Origin: Madurella fahalii
Taxonomy: Eukaryota; Ascomycota; Sordariomycetes; Sordariales
DNA length: 64,000 nucleotides
NCBI GenBank assembly: GCA_029876055.1
Contig: CM056878.1
Location: 3,658,001 to 3,722,000, forward strand
Reading direction: 5' to 3'
Positions 20,825 through 33,701 of this stretch are shown here, in pieces (position 1 is the first letter of the stretch; each line of letters begins with the position of its first letter). The notes beneath the pieces were generated by a model that saw only the letters and a program-made list of their open reading frames with translations, searched no databases and had not been told where the DNA came from. A program made the translations under genes and the position numbers.

Positions 20825-21721
20825 CCTGGGAATCGCGATCGGCAGTTCAAAGGGTCAAGGATGGCTTCGCGCCAGGGAAAACGGAGATGCGCGCCGTCGC
20901 GCCTAGCGATCCTGAAAATGATGCGGATGCTCTCATTCAAAAGGAAGGCTCTGGAATACAAAGAGGGGGGGATAATCGATGGATTGCGCGGAGCTCGACT
21001 TCGATTTGCGAATGTCGTGGTGAATCCCTCGAATTCGTCGATGGAGAGGGAATCCTTGACGCGGCTTGAGCCGTCCTCAGCAGTGCCCTGCTCACTTGTT
21101 AAGTGTTCCTTGGCGGGGAGTGGCACATGGACCGGATTGCGATTGGCGGCTTCGGCTTGGCAGGGGGGTCAGGCCCCTTGCGGTTGTCAGAATGCAGAAC
21201 AAGAGGCACCAGCAACTAGCCCTAGGGCTGGCTTTGGGCTCTGCAAAGTGCCCCTGCTCGTCCTTCTCGGAGTCAGCAATTACAGCGACAAATAGTACAT
21301 CTCATGTAAACAATGAGCAGCGCCCGCAACACTCTTACCTCGCCTAGCCGATCTTGGATAGCGCCGATCCCTGGTCCACGATACGGTTTTCCTGAACGCC
21401 AAGAGCTCTCCACCCAGGAATGCAGCAAAGTTCCCGAAAAAGCCCTGTCGTCATTGGACATCAGGTCATCCGGAAAGCATCGACCCGGCCAGGGGATTGA
21501 CGAACTCGATCTTGACATTCCCCCGCGGTTGAGCGCCTCAGCCCATCCGGAACACCAACTCCCGGTCCAGCGGACGCGTAACGATCGCAGCGCTGACAGG
21601 AACACTGCCACGGATTTTCAAAGTCCTCGCCCGTTGCTGAGGATAAAAAGGAGAGCTCGAGCTTGAGCTCAGCATCCAATACGCTCGGCGCAAATCCAGG
21701 CAATTGCGTGCAGCAGCAACA
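20825..21721. promoter_or_regulatory. ATG27-ERG24 bidirectional intergenic region
   Basis: About 900 bp separate two divergent start codons, so both promoters lie here. No ORF in it looks coding. A pyrimidine-rich patch and a gataaaaaggagag sequence at 21640-21654 lie close to the ERG24 start. Confidence 0.55.
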
Positions 21722-23307
21722 ATGGCGCCAAAAACGAAGCAGCAGGTTGTGCCGAAAAAGCACGAATACGAGTTCTTTGGACCGTGAGTACACCAGAACC
21801 GTTGCCCCGCCGTGCCGCTGCAGCAATACGCAACACAGCTTCTAACAACGACCCAGACCCGGCGCGGCAGCCATTAGCTTTGGCCTCCCTATCCTCCTCT
21901 ACACGTTCGCTTTCGCCTGCAACGACATTTCGGGATGCCCCGCACCGTCTCTTCTCCGCCCAAAGTCGCTCGATCTCGAGGTTTTGAAGAAAGAGGTGGG
22001 CTGGCCGGAAAATGGGATAAGCGGTCTCTTTAGCTTGGAGGCCACAGGATGGACCTTGGCATACTTTTTGTTCAGCGCGATCCTGTATCGCGTTCTGCCT
22101 GGTACCGAGATTGAAGGCACGCAGCTGGCGAACGGGGGACGGCTCAAGTACAAGTTCAATGGTTAGCAGAAGGACAGCAAAGATGGTGTGGAGGAACATA
22201 TTGCTAACTTGCACAGCCTTCTCTTCGACCATGTTTACCCTAGCCATCTGCGCGGCCGGCTCCTTTGCCCAAGGAGCCGACTTCCCCCTGTGGACCTTCA
22301 TCTCGGCCAACTACCTACAGATCTTAACGGCTAACATCCTCATCGCCTACGCCCTCGCGACCTTTGTCTATGTCCGCAGCTTCAGCGTCAGGCCCGGCAA
22401 CCCGCAGTTCCGCGAGCTCGCCGCAGGCGGCGTCACGGGTAACATGCTCTACGACTGGTTCATCGGCCGGGAGCTCAACCCGCGCGTGACGCTCCCGTTC
22501 ATCGGCGAGATCGACATCAAGGAGTGGATGGAGATCCGCCCTGGCCTGACAGGCTGGATCCTGCTCAACTGCGCCAACATTGCGCAGCAATACCGTCTCT
22601 ATGGCGCCGTCACCGACAGCATTGTCTTCATCACTGCTGTCCAAGCATTCTACGTCCTCGACGGCCAGTTCATGGAGCCGGCCATCCTGACCACCATCGA
22701 CATCACCACCGATGGCTTCGGGCTGATGCTGGCATTCGGCGACCTTGTCTGGGTTCCGTTCTTGTACTCGACCCAGACCCGCTACCTGTCGGTCCACCCG
22801 CAGTCCCTCGGGCTCGCCGGCCTCGCAGCTGTCGGCGCCATCCTCCTGGCCAGCTACTCCATCTTCCGCCTGTCCAACAGCCAAAAGAACGCCTTCCGCA
22901 CCAACCCCAACGACCCCCGCGTCGCCCACCTCAAGTACCTCGAGACCAAGGCCGGCACGCGCCTCCTCATCTCCGGGTGGTGGGGCATCGCGCGGCACAT
23001 CAACTACCTCGGCGACTGGATCCAGGCCTGGCCGTACAGCCTGCCGACGGGCATGGCGGGTTACCAGATCCTGAGCGCGGGCACCATGGCCGAGGGCGCC
23101 GTCAAGATGCTGGACGGGCGCGAGGTGATTGCTGGCGAGGCGAGAGGCTGGGGGATCGTGTTTACGTACTTTTACGTGCTCTACTTTGCCGTGCTGCTCA
23201 TCCACCGCGATCGGCGGGACGACGAGAAGTGCTCGAGGAAGTATGGCGAGGACTGGGAGAAGTACAAGAAGATTGTGAGGTGGCGGATCTTGCCGTATGT
23301 GTATTGA
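21722..23307 (+). CDS. ERG24: Delta(14)-sterol reductase
   Basis: Reduces the C14-15 double bond of sterol intermediates with NADPH in the ER membrane, the ergosterol step after CYP51. Exons 21722-21783, 21857-22161 and 22217-23307 give 485 residues. The first intron is GTGAGT..CAG with a CTAAC branch, the second GTTAGC..CAG with CTAAC. The N-terminus is MAPKTKQQVVPKKHEYEFFG followed by PPGAAAISFG. Both sterol-reductase signatures are present: GNMLYDWFIGRELNPR and LLISGWWGIARHINYLGD. The C-terminal Y..DRRDDEKCSRKYGEDWEKY and final LPYVY are diagnostic of the Erg24/Erg4/lamin-B-receptor family. There are several membrane helices. The DHCR7-type alternative is unlikely given the close match to fungal ERG24 (erg-3). 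Confidence 0.96.
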
Positions 23308-23881
23308 GTGAGCGGAGAGTGGTGTAAAGTGGGATGGGCTGAGAGTATAAAGATGGCGGGGAGTTGCGAGTAGTAGCGAGGAGGGGTATTGAGACGGTAC
23401 CTTGACTGTAAGGAAGGGGGCGGGGTGTGGATGGCGTGTTTGGGTGTCCCTCTGGGGGCGAGTCTAGTATTTCAATACATGATACTAGTAATAATAATAA
23501 GACAACTGCATGTTTCTTTGATCATTGGATTTCGCTGGTAATAATAGTCGGTTTTCCATACAACACGTTACGCACCTAGATACCTTAGGACTGAATGTTT
23601 TAGGGGTGTGTCCGGGCTGCCAAACTGGCAGAATCTCTGAGCTTCTGCTTCCCGTAAGGCGGTGAGTGCCTAAATTAAACAAACAGATCGCGCCCAGTTA
23701 CGCGACACGTGACCTGTTCGTAGAGTGGGTCAGCAAATCAACCACGCATTGACCTGCCCGTGCCTGCGGCGATCATCACGGTCCCCTTCAACATAAAAAA
23801 TATCGCCCTGGATTGCCTCATCCGTCGCATCTCCTCCTAAGCCATCCTCGAACCCCCGGAGCCAAGAAACACACGGCCAAA
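23308..23881. other. ERG24 3' region / SMD2 promoter
   Basis: No gene. The last 100 bp before 23882 hold a CATAAAAAATAT sequence (23790-23801) that could serve as a TATA-like element for SMD2. Confidence 0.45.
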
Positions 23882-24754
23882 ATGTCGGACGCCAACATCC
23901 AGTGCGTTTGTCTTCGCGCCCCGTGACACCGCCCCGGCCAGATCACTGATGACTTTGGATAGGGCGCTTCTCCAGAAGCCGCGCAACGAGTGCACGTGAG
24001 TTTCTCTCCATCATTACACTGTCCTGGGGCCGTCGGTTTGTTGGAGAAAAAGTTGGCTAACCCGGGGTTGTTTCTCTCATTTTTCGGCGTGGCCACAGTG
24101 AATATGAGATTGCTCAGCTGGTATGTTTTTCCGTCACCCGGATGGGGGAAAAGAGACTAGGATGAAAGGATCACTGACTCTGCCGGCCCCGAATGCAGGA
24201 AAGCTGGGAGATGAGCAACGGGCCGCTGTCGCTCCTGCAGACGGCTGTGCGGAGCCACTCGCAGGTGCTGATTAGCATCCGGTCGAATCGGAAGCTGTGA
24301 GTTTGATGTCTGTTGGTGGGATCGGGGTATGGATTCTGACGTCTACTGCGCTGTGCAGGCTTGCCAGAGTCAAGGCGTTTGACCGGCATTGCAACATGTA
24401 AGGATCCTAGTGATGTTTTTTCCCTTTGTCTGCTTATTTGGTGCGGATCTGCTAACCGGCGTTCTTGGTAGGATCCTGGAGAACGTCGTAAGTACATATC
24501 CGTTGGGAAATGCCATGGTGGCTTCACCCGGTCGAAGCATGAACTAGATTCTGATGTTTGCGTCAACAGAAGGAGATGTGGACCGAGACTCCCGTACACA
24601 ATGGCAAGAAGGGCCGGCCCGTCAACAAGGATCGATTCATCAGCAAAATGTGAGCAACTGCCCTCTCACCGAGTGTTAACGACTAGCCTCGTGCTGACGC
24701 TCGACGGACAGGTTTCTACGGGGTGACAGTGTCATCATTGTCCTACTCAGCTAA
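23882..24754 (+). CDS. SMD2: Small nuclear ribonucleoprotein Sm D2 (eight exons)
   Basis: Core Sm-ring protein of the spliceosomal U1, U2, U4 and U5 snRNPs. Exons 23882-23901, 23963-23995, 24099-24120, 24199-24296, 24359-24397, 24472-24487, 24570-24649 and 24712-24754 join to 116 residues, the normal size. All introns are GT..AG with good donors. The Sm1 motif is in GPLSLLQTAVRSHSQVLISI and VKAFDRHCNMILENV, followed by KEMWTETP; the Sm2 motif is in FISKMFLRGDSVIIVL. FDRHCNM and FLRGDS are hallmarks of SmD2. Seven introns in 351 coding bases is very dense, with exons as small as 16, 20 and 22 nt, yet typical of this gene in filamentous fungi. No stretch of it is visible as a long uninterrupted ORF. 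Confidence 0.95.
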
Positions 24755-26207
24755 GGGCTTCCGCCAGCTTGATGGGGCTGAGTGGTGGATCCGCCTGGAG
24801 CATTAGCACGCATGAAGTTATCTGGGAAGGGGATTCGGAGCAGTTCTCTACGGCATGCCTTTACGCCGGGTATTAGAGGTAGGACGGCAAAGAAAATGGC
24901 TAGGCGTCCGTCATGAGGCGTTTTTTATGTGCAGACTGATGTGTTCGGCTGAGGATGACTCTTGTATTAGTTGGCATTGACAACACTTTAGCGTTATGAT
25001 ACAAAACCAAAACGATAATTGGCTGGCGTATGCCCGCACGTGTCAACCGGGTGATTGATGCCGGCCTGTATCATGCCCAAGTAGCAGAGCAGCTGGAATC
25101 TGTCCACGGACCGCATGACGCCGCCCCGAGGCCGCATGCCACTACCACTGCAGTTCTACAGCGATTCGCCGTAGTACATTGCCTTAATATGAATCCTCTC
25201 CGTTTCATTCTCCTTGAACAAGGGCTAGCAACAGAACTTGTGAAACAACCGAAGCGTAACTCGGCTGCGAACACGAGTCATTTGTGACACGTTTTTCAGT
25301 ACTCCTGGAAGAAGGTGCCATCCCACAGCTTGGTTGCATATATTATATCTGGGCCTTGGCTGAGTCCACCGCCCTAACGCAAGCACTAGCGTAGTCGACA
25401 GGCCGGGCGAATACGAGCCACCCGGAATGCCAGAAACGTACCGCCCAAACAGATCGGCTCCTTGATGTTCAGGGGCAAGGGTGACATCGGTATAGACCTA
25501 TATATCACTAGAGCCAACTCTTCGTGATCTATCTGGCAGTAGTAGTTCCATGATGTTACGTGGGCTATTCTGTGCCCCGTAACTGATAACCTCCAGCATG
25601 AACACTCGCATGGTGTACACAAAGTAAGGTGAGAAGGTAAGTCATTTATTCATTAATCTTCGTCCTCATTGAGGACTTTGCTATAGAGTGCCTTTTTTAT
25701 ATGGTGGCCCCTGTGTCGTCATCCCTGGCGGGATGTGGGTCTGGCACTGCAAGACAATGGGGCTCTATGACTTTTGGGGTTGGGGGGGGGGGGGGGGAAT
25801 ATTCGCGGCGTCTGCAGACCCCATTCCGAAGGCTTTGTCGAGTTTTCCGTTAGCCCGAGAAATAAGGGCTGTACATCGGAGACTAAACAAGGCCGTCTGC
25901 CAGACTTGTTATCCATCATGCACGCGGCTATAAAACGCCATTCTCCCTATCGAGGCATTTCGGGGTAACCTAACGGCACTGCAATCACACGAGTTTTTCA
26001 GGAAGAACTCTGTTAAGGCACGATGCAAGTACACAGCCCGGTCCATCACCGGCGTGGTTAGGCAATGTCATGAGATCACACTTGTGTTTAACTCCTCCAG
26101 CTGCGCATCCAGACCGCCAATCCTCAATCTTACGCAATAACAACTCTCTTTACCCTGCTCCAAGGGCTCGGTGCCATGATACCACCCTTAGTTATAGCAA
26201 TTCCACG
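24755..26207. other. intergenic
   Basis: No gene supported. It includes a run of 16 G at 25782-25797. The 25030-25287 plus frame lacks any family-like sequence. Confidence 0.5.
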
Positions 26208-27371
26208 TTAAACATAATCTCTTAGCTCTAGTCCTTCCATCTCGCCTTCTGCTTTGCGGACAGCAACCAGGACACTCGCCTCAAGTATGCTCGAGCTCTC
26301 GCCAAATAACTCCCCATCGGATGACTTACCGAGTTTCCCGGGAATGAATAGGTCTTTGGCGGATATATCACTTGAGGGGGTTCTCGTGCACTTGTGAGGC
26401 TTCCAACAAGTACAACGGGGGAAAGAGTTCTTGTGGTGAGTGCTGGTGCAGACTGAAGTGTTCCCGAACCAAATCGGAGGTTCTATCCCTCGGACGCGGC
26501 CTAGAAAATCCGAAAGACTCAGGCCATCTTGCAAGGGCTGGCCCAAATCACGATCCAGTAGTTTGAGGTTGTGCAGTTTCTGCATCAGAGTCCCAAGCTG
26601 TATAGATCTGCACGCATCGTTGCAACCGCCCTCGCCCAAGAGAAATTTGCGTTTAAGCTTGTCAAGACACATGGCGATCCCCTGAGGGATACTTCTTCTT
26701 CGGTTATTTATTCCATCTATCGGTCGTTAATGCTATTGGCAAATCGTAGTAACCAAGCCGGACTCCTAACTTAACGGAGACTTACTAATAACCGAAAATG
26801 GGATCGGAAGCGGTAGCGTCTCTATATCCCTAGGACAGTACTTGATGGCGACGTTGGTGGCATGCCGAAAAGCTTCACTGTCCCTGAATACTACGGAGAT
26901 GCAGACCCCAAGTATGGCCTCCCTCCCGTAGGATTGGGGGAGCAATGTTCGCAGACGTTCAACCCACAGCGGGCCTATGAGCTGGACAGTTTCATGGATT
27001 TGGTAATAGTCGACGACGACGGCGATTTTTCCTAGTAGCTCCAGGTCGACCTCCCGGGGAACCTGTGACCATTTGTGATGGATGATCCTCATTATGATAA
27101 CCATCGCCTCGACATCCCAACCCTCGGTCCTAATTTCACGCGGGCCGTCCGTTTCGCTAGAGACGCTTTCTTTCCACCCTCCTGTGAGCGCAGCCCTGAG
27201 CACCGGCGACGCTAAAATGAGGTGCCTTGATGAGACGAGGAAGGTTACGGGCTCAGCCGTGGAAGGATGTGGTTGATCGTTGTTAACGCCATCCCATGGC
27301 GCGAACGGTGCATTTGGGTTCTCCAGTATAAGGATAACATCCCCCGCAGGGTCCAATACGCGGTCGTACAT
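26208..27371 (-). CDS. BTB/POZ-domain protein
   Basis: Exons 27371-26786 and 26716-26208 (GTAAGT..TAG intron) give 364 residues. The N-terminus MYDRVLDPAGDVILILENP, then VTFLVSSRHLILASPVLRAALTGGWKES, fits a fungal BTB domain (V..SS.HL..ASPVFR..L). It continues with VEAMVIIMRIIHH, and EVDLELLGKIAVVVDYYQ as the usual helical follow-on. The second exon adds a Cys-rich part (GEGGCNDACRSIQLGTLMQKL). Such proteins are probably substrate adaptors or scaffold proteins, known from the family rather than shown here. The start may lie upstream, since the frame stays open for a few codons before this Met. The last 80 residues are less clearly coding and might be intron read-through. Confidence 0.77.
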
Positions 27372-30300
27372 AACCGCTAGCAGAGCAGAGGTGGAGTAAG
27401 TACGCGGGTGCAGGGTGACCTTGGAATCTGTGGGAATGACGGTTTTTGTTAAGGGATCAATACCCAGGTTTGCAAGGCGGCATGCTAAGGTTTTCGATAA
27501 GGTATAAGGTGTGCCGTTTTTGGTTCAAGATATTCGAACGGTTGGCGGTCTTGTAGTCTGTCCCACGGAGGCCCGACGCCCAACCCTCGGGAGCTGTCCC
27601 CGCATCCCAACTGTGCGCACTGCCTTATTCACCTTTACCTTACCTTAGCCAATCAGTCCGGCGTGAAAGACCCACAGCGATTCAGGATTCCGATGGGTCG
27701 AGTCGCTGTGGGTTCACTGCGGGGATTTACTCATATGTATGTACAATACTGGGCCACCAAACGAAGAGACGGCGGTTTACGTATTGCCTTGGGGGTTTTA
27801 TTTTATTTATTTCCTTTTTTGGCGTGACTATGGTCATAACCACCATGAGGGCAACAAAGCTTTTCGTCAATTGTATGGTGACATTGATGCTGAGTTTGTC
27901 CTGGTACATAGTATGCAAGACTGCCATATAAAATTAGTTGCAAGTGAGAGGGGCTTTAGGAAGCATACTAGGTACCTTAGACAGTTCACGGATTGGCGAT
28001 TTGGCCTCGCTGCCAAACCTTTCAAGGAACGGAACCTCCATGGAACAAGGGAGGCTGGATAAAGCATTATACGCATTAAGACAGTTTGCAGATAACTCTG
28101 AGAAAAAGACTATTGCCGTAAATTACAAACCTCGCTAGCTCAAAAGAGACACGGCATATCAGAGGTGGAGGTTATTTTTGAGCCTTAGCTGAGTGAACAC
28201 GGGATCACCGTTGTTCTTGGATTGGTTTCGCGGAAGCGTTTCGTATCCTAATTAAACTCTGGAGGAGTCGGTGGCCCTTATGACGGGTTGTAAACGCCGA
28301 ACCGTCGGGCAATTATTCTAAATGTGTGCCAAGCATGGGCAAACTTGGTCGGAGAACTTTTTAACCCTTATGGTCGCGTTTGGCACTACGTCCATGAACA
28401 ACGAGACAATACAACACCTAGCGCAAGGGTCCAATTTTCCGAGTACGCAACAGGAGAACTCTGGCGGCCTTCTAACTACATGTTTGGCTAGCAGTAGAAG
28501 CTGGCAAATCTTCACATGACCCGGACAGCCATGATGGCAACAATCGGCTGTCATAGCAAGCGCTGAGAGTAGATCCGGTCTTAATGAGCACCTTGACTCT
28601 GTCTTAGGAGTACTTTGACACGGTACGTTTTTGGATGATTTGAGGGATTTGAGGAGCCTGGTCAAGGACATGTTTGCCAGAGACCGTTTTAGGAGTCGTT
28701 TTCTCAAGAGGATTGGGAAGGGATGTTCTCTCAATTAAAGCCATGCTTTACTACCCCGGACCCTAGCGAGCTTCAGGGGATTCTGCACAGGGGTTGGAAG
28801 GGAGACGTGGTGGCTGGCTGGCAAGACAGGGGTGCTGGAACCCCTACATACGCCACCCATTGGCCCTTGCAGAACTGTGAAAAAAATGGCCATCGATCTG
28901 CGGCTCGCGCTTCCAAGATATTGCTGTCCCTCGGGGAAAATTGCCTTATGGAAGACCAAGCTACAATAGCATAAACAGCACATTGCACCTTCACAACCAC
29001 TCAGATCGATTGAAGTTGAGAAGAGGAGGCCGGCTGATCGGGTACCTAATATACGTCACCAGCTCCACGGTTCTTGTTCGGCCGGCGAAGACAACCGGCA
29101 GGTAGCCTTCTCTACTGGGTGCGGGCCAATAATACGTTACATTTGTTCCCAAGAACTCGGCTCCAGGCAACGCACAATGCAACAATGGGGGATGCAAGGC
29201 AGGCCAGACGCCGAGTGTCTGTGCTGGCAGTGGCTTCCGCGATCCTCAAGGCCATGGTCGTCGGTGGTTTTGATGACGATGGAAGAGTGGCCGGCTGGCT
29301 TGGCACTGGGTCGGGGATGGCTTGGGGCTGGAAAAGGCCCGATGCCGTGCGCTACAATAGCAAGGGAGCTAGGCTTGGCTTTTTCAACGCTGTTGCGCCG
29401 CGCAGTTACGGACGGCACTGTCGGCTGGCTGGGCCCGGGGAGAGGGGAGCCGGCGTGTGATTTTGCGGGGTTAGCCTCCCGTCGCTTCCTATGCCGGGAT
29501 GCCTTGTGTAGCTTTGCCTAGCGCCCATATGATACGGGTATGCCGGTAGGGAGAGCTAGCTGTTGGTGCGCTGTGGGAATTATTAATTTTTTTTTTTTTT
29601 TTGGACAATCCTCGCGACGCTCGAGCCGAGTGTTAGAAATGGGATTCTGGGATCCTTTAACGTTATATCGATCAAAGCCTCAAATAACGAAAACAACACA
29701 AACACGGCCCAAATGCAGATCCCCAGCAATGTTTCCATCCAGCGGCGCCGATCTGCATCTACCACGCGGCCGGGGGCGGGCCATTCTCAGTTCGACCCTC
29801 GGAGCAGTCAAAGCTCAGCTCCAAGATATCGATGGCTCGATCAGGCAGGTACACTTACAGAGTGGGCCGGCGACCGTCCCATCGACATGCGGTGGCACCT
29901 TCCTTTTTTTATGTTTTTTATTTTATTTTGTTTTATTACTAAGTTATTATTTTTATGTTTTTTCCCTTGCTTCGAATCACAGCAACAACCTGAATGATCT
30001 CAAGTCACCGGTCCCCCTCTGGCTTGTCGGATAAACACTCACTTCGTCTTTACGGACAGGCCCGTTCCATTGCTGCATCCAATGCTATCAATGCTATCAA
30101 TGCCAAACCCCCGCATTGACCCGTGAATGAGGAATATTATTGTTAGCCTTATCCACCCTTTTTCGATCGGGAGCGGGCTCCCCGCAGCCAGCCGAATAAC
30201 CAACCCAAACGAACCAGGGTCTGGAACTGCAAGATGACCTCAACCCTTGCCGTTCGTCTCTTCCGAACGATGGGATCGGCCCGTTTTGCAAGCTTTCGCC

Positions 30301-30681
30301 CAACCTCGTCACAGAGCGGCTGGCTGCACTGCAACGCTGCCGGCTGCGCACACGCTGTTGCCGAGACGTTACTCACGCCTTCATTGTTCGTGGTCCAAAT
30401 GGATCTGGATCGCTGCTACACCTCTCCACGCAGCCTGCCCTGGACTTGCCGCAGTGAAGCCGGATTGGCGCGGGTCAACGGCTGGCTGATATGCCATCCA
30501 AATATTTTGGTCCACCCTGCCTTAATCATCAAGGCCTGGCGTACCAGAAAACCGGCGTAAACAGGGCAGCCCCCGGTTTAAAATGGCCCATAAACCCCCC
30601 TCCTCCTTGGCCAGAGACATCTCCCTTCCCGGCTCCTGCAGCCTCTCGTAAACGCAGCGGACCTCCGTCGTGCCGACCACC
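27372..30681. other. 3.3-kb intergenic region before the beta-glucosidase gene
   Basis: No supported gene. Minus-strand 28318-28734 is open for 138 codons but I cannot place it and the surroundings show no exons. A T16 run is at 29587-29602, and 29900-29970 is very AT-rich. The right end contains the beta-glucosidase promoter. Confidence 0.5.
30577..30584 (+). promoter_or_regulatory. possible TATA-like element of the GH3 gene
   Basis: tttaaaat 98 bp upstream of the ATG at 30682. Position is right; sequence is only a partial match. Confidence 0.3.
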
Positions 30682-33600
30682 ATGAAGCCCGCTGTCGTGC
30701 TTGCCTCCCTGGCCAACGGCAGCCTTGCTGCTGCGGGAGCACTTAGATCCGCAAATAAGGTACCTTTTCTCGCCCTTCGACTTGTTTATTTGCTGTCCGA
30801 GTCGCAGTGGACTTGTCAGAGGCTTGGACCCTAGTGGCCCTCGTTTCTACCCGTTCCCAGCGTCCCGGATCCCGCCACAAAAGTTGCGTCCACGACCGTT
30901 ATACCCGCTGCACCATCGCTTTACCCAAATTGCCCCGCGTTACTGGATGCTGCAGGGCCCGCGACCAATATGCGGCTCAGGCGCGCACTCGGATGGCAGC
31001 TTGTTTTTGCAACCAGAGGCTCAATCGCTAACTATCACGGACAGCTCGAAAAGAGGTTTCTCGAGACTTCGGACCCGTTTTACCCATCGCCATGGATGGA
31101 CCCGGACGCTGATGGCTGGAGGGAGGCGTACGCCCAGGCGAGGGAGTTTGTCTCGCAGCTTACTCTTCTCGAAAAGGTCAACCTGACCACTGGTGTTGGG
31201 TGGGTGCTCCAGGAGGACATGTCTGCTTCGTTGTCTGGGTCGCGCTGACGGCGGTATAGCTGGCAGGGAGAACAATGCGTCGGCCAGGTGGGCGCAATTC
31301 CCCGCATGGGCCTTCGCAGTTTGTGCATGCATGACTCGCCCTTGGGCATCCGCGGTACCGACTTCAATTCGGCATTTCCTTCTGGCCAGACCGCTGCTGC
31401 CACTTTCGATCGTGCATTGATATATAAGCGCGGCTATGCCATGGGCGTCGAGGCAAGAGGCAAGGGTGTCAACGTGCTACTTGGACCCGTAGCCGGCCCT
31501 CTTGGGCGGATGCCCGCTGGTGGTCGGAACTGGGAAGGCTTCTCCCCTGACCCCGTTCTAACGGGCATTGGCATGGCCGAGTCGATCAAGGGCATCCAGG
31601 ACGCTGGAGTAATCGCATGCGCGAAGCACTTTATCGGGAATGAGCAGGGTTCGTCGGCCCCCTCCTCCAATGTGGTCCACAAGGGCAACAAGTTAACAAC
31701 GATCTAGAGCATTTCAGACAGGTGGGCGAGTCCCAGGGATACGGGTTTAACATCTCGGAGACCTTGTCTTCCAACATTGACGACAAGACGATGCACGAAC
31801 TCTACCTCTGGCCTTTCGCCGATGCGGTCCGTGCAGGAGTCGGCTCCATGATGTGCTCGTACCAGCAGGTCAACAACTCATACGGCTGCCAGAACTCCAA
31901 GCTCATGAATGATCTCCTCAAGAACGAACTCGGCTTTCAGGGGTTTGTGTTGAGTGATTGGCAGGCGCAGCATACTGGGGTGGCGAGCGCTGTGGCTGGT
32001 CTCGATATGTCTATGCCGGGAGACACAGAGTTCAACACAGGCCGCAGTTTCTGGGGAACGAACCTGACCATCGCGGTCCTCAACGGCACTTTACCCGCTT
32101 ATCGCCTCGACGATATGGCCATGCGCATCATGGCTGCATTGTTCAAGGTCAGCAAGACGATTGATTTCGATCCCATCAACTTCTCCTTCTGGACCCTGGA
32201 TACGTACGGACCCATCCACTGGGTCGCAAACGAAGGACATCAGCAAATCAATTTTCATGTCGACGTCCGGGGCGACCACGGAAACCTCATCCGGGAAATC
32301 GCCGCCAAGGGAACCGTATTGCTCAAGAACACCGGCTCTCTGCCCCTGGAGAAGCCCAAGTTCCTTGCCGTTATTGGCGAGGACGCCGGTCCGAATCCTC
32401 GCGGTCCCAACGCCTGCGCCGACCGCGGTTGCAACGAGGGCACGCTTGCTATGGGCTGGGGGTCCGGAACGGCCAATTACCCGTATCTCGTCACCCCGGA
32501 TGCTGCGCTCCAGGCCCGAGCCATCAGCGACGGATCTCGATACGAGAGCATCCTGTCCAACTACGCCACGTCGCAAACGAGGGCGCTCGTGTCGCAGGAC
32601 AACGTAACGGCAATCGTTTTTGTCAATGCAGATTCCGGTGAAGGCTACATCAATGTGGATGGCAACATTGGGGACCGCAAGAACCTGACGCTCTGGAGGG
32701 ACGGTGATAGTCTGGTCAAGAACGTCTCGAGCTGGTGTTCCAACACGATCGTGGTCATCCACTCTACTGGCCCCGTCCTGATCACGGACTGGTATGACAG
32801 CCCGAATATCACGGCTATCCTGTGGGCTGGCCTTCCCGGCCAGGAATCGGGCAACTCCATTGCCGACGTACTGTACGGTAAGGTCAACCCGTCTGGCCGG
32901 ACTCCGTTCACATGGGGCGCGACGCGCGAGGGCTACGGTGCCGATGTTCTCTATGAGCCGAACAACGGCAACGGCGCGCCGCAGCAGGACTTCACCGAGG
33001 GCGTCTTCATCGACTATCGCTACTTTGACAAGGCCAACACCTCGGTCATCTACGAGTTTGGCCACGGGCTGAGCTACACCACCTTTGAGTACAGCAACAT
33101 CCAGGTTCAGCGGCACGACGCCGGCGAGTATCAACCCACGACAGGCACTACGGCTCCCGCGCCGACCTTTGGCAACTACTCGACCGATCTCGAAGACTAC
33201 CTCTTCCCGAGCGACGAATTTCGCTACACCTACCAGTACATTTACCCGTACCTCAACACGACGGACGCCAGGGCGGCCTCGGACGACCCCCACTACGGTC
33301 AGACTGCCGAGGAGTTCCTCCCGCCCCACGCGACCGACGACTCGGCGCAGCCGCTGCTCCGGTCGTCGGGCAAGAGCACGCCCGGCGGCAACCGCCAGCT
33401 CTACGACGTGCTGTACACGGTCACGGCCGACATCACCAACACGGGGGCGCGGGCGGGCAGCGAGGTGCCGCAGCTCTACGTCTCGCTGGGCGGCGAGGAC
33501 GACCCCAAGGTGGTGCTGCGCGACTTTGACCGGCTGCACGCCGAGCCCGGCCAGACGGTGCAGTTCCGGGGCAAGCTCACGCGGAGAGACCTGAGCAACT

Positions 33601-33701
33601 GGGACGTGGTCAGGCAGGACTGGGTGGTGAGCGAGCACGAGAAGAGGGTGTTTGTCGGCCGGAGCAGCCGGAAGCTGGAGCTGAGCGCTGTGTTGCCTTG
33701 A
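30682..33701 (+). CDS. GH3 beta-glucosidase, secreted
   Basis: Hydrolyses cellobiose and short cello-oligosaccharides from the non-reducing end. Exons 30682-30759, 31045-31199, 31260-31648 and 31708-33701 give 871 residues. A short hydrophobic N-terminus (MKPAVVLASLANGSLAAAGA) is followed by LEKR, a likely Kex2 cut. Then come FLETSDPFYPSPWM, MHDSPLGIRGTD, GPVAGPLGR, GGRNWEGFSPDP and ACAKHFIGNEQEHFRQVGE, whose last part is restored only by splicing. The catalytic nucleophile is D291 in GFVLSDWQAQHTG; the acid/base candidate is E519 in NADSGEGYINVDGN. The C-terminal fibronectin-III-like domain holds YVSLGGEDDPKVVLRDFDR. Many N-glycosylation sites. The first intron, 285 nt, is unusually long here and its 5' boundary is the least certain part. 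Confidence 0.94.

Noticed and set aside
22324..23205. 293-codon minus-strand frame
   Set aside because: Antisense to the last ERG24 exon.
29540..30034. 164-codon plus frame
   Set aside because: AT-rich hydrophobic frame created by T runs, no conserved features.
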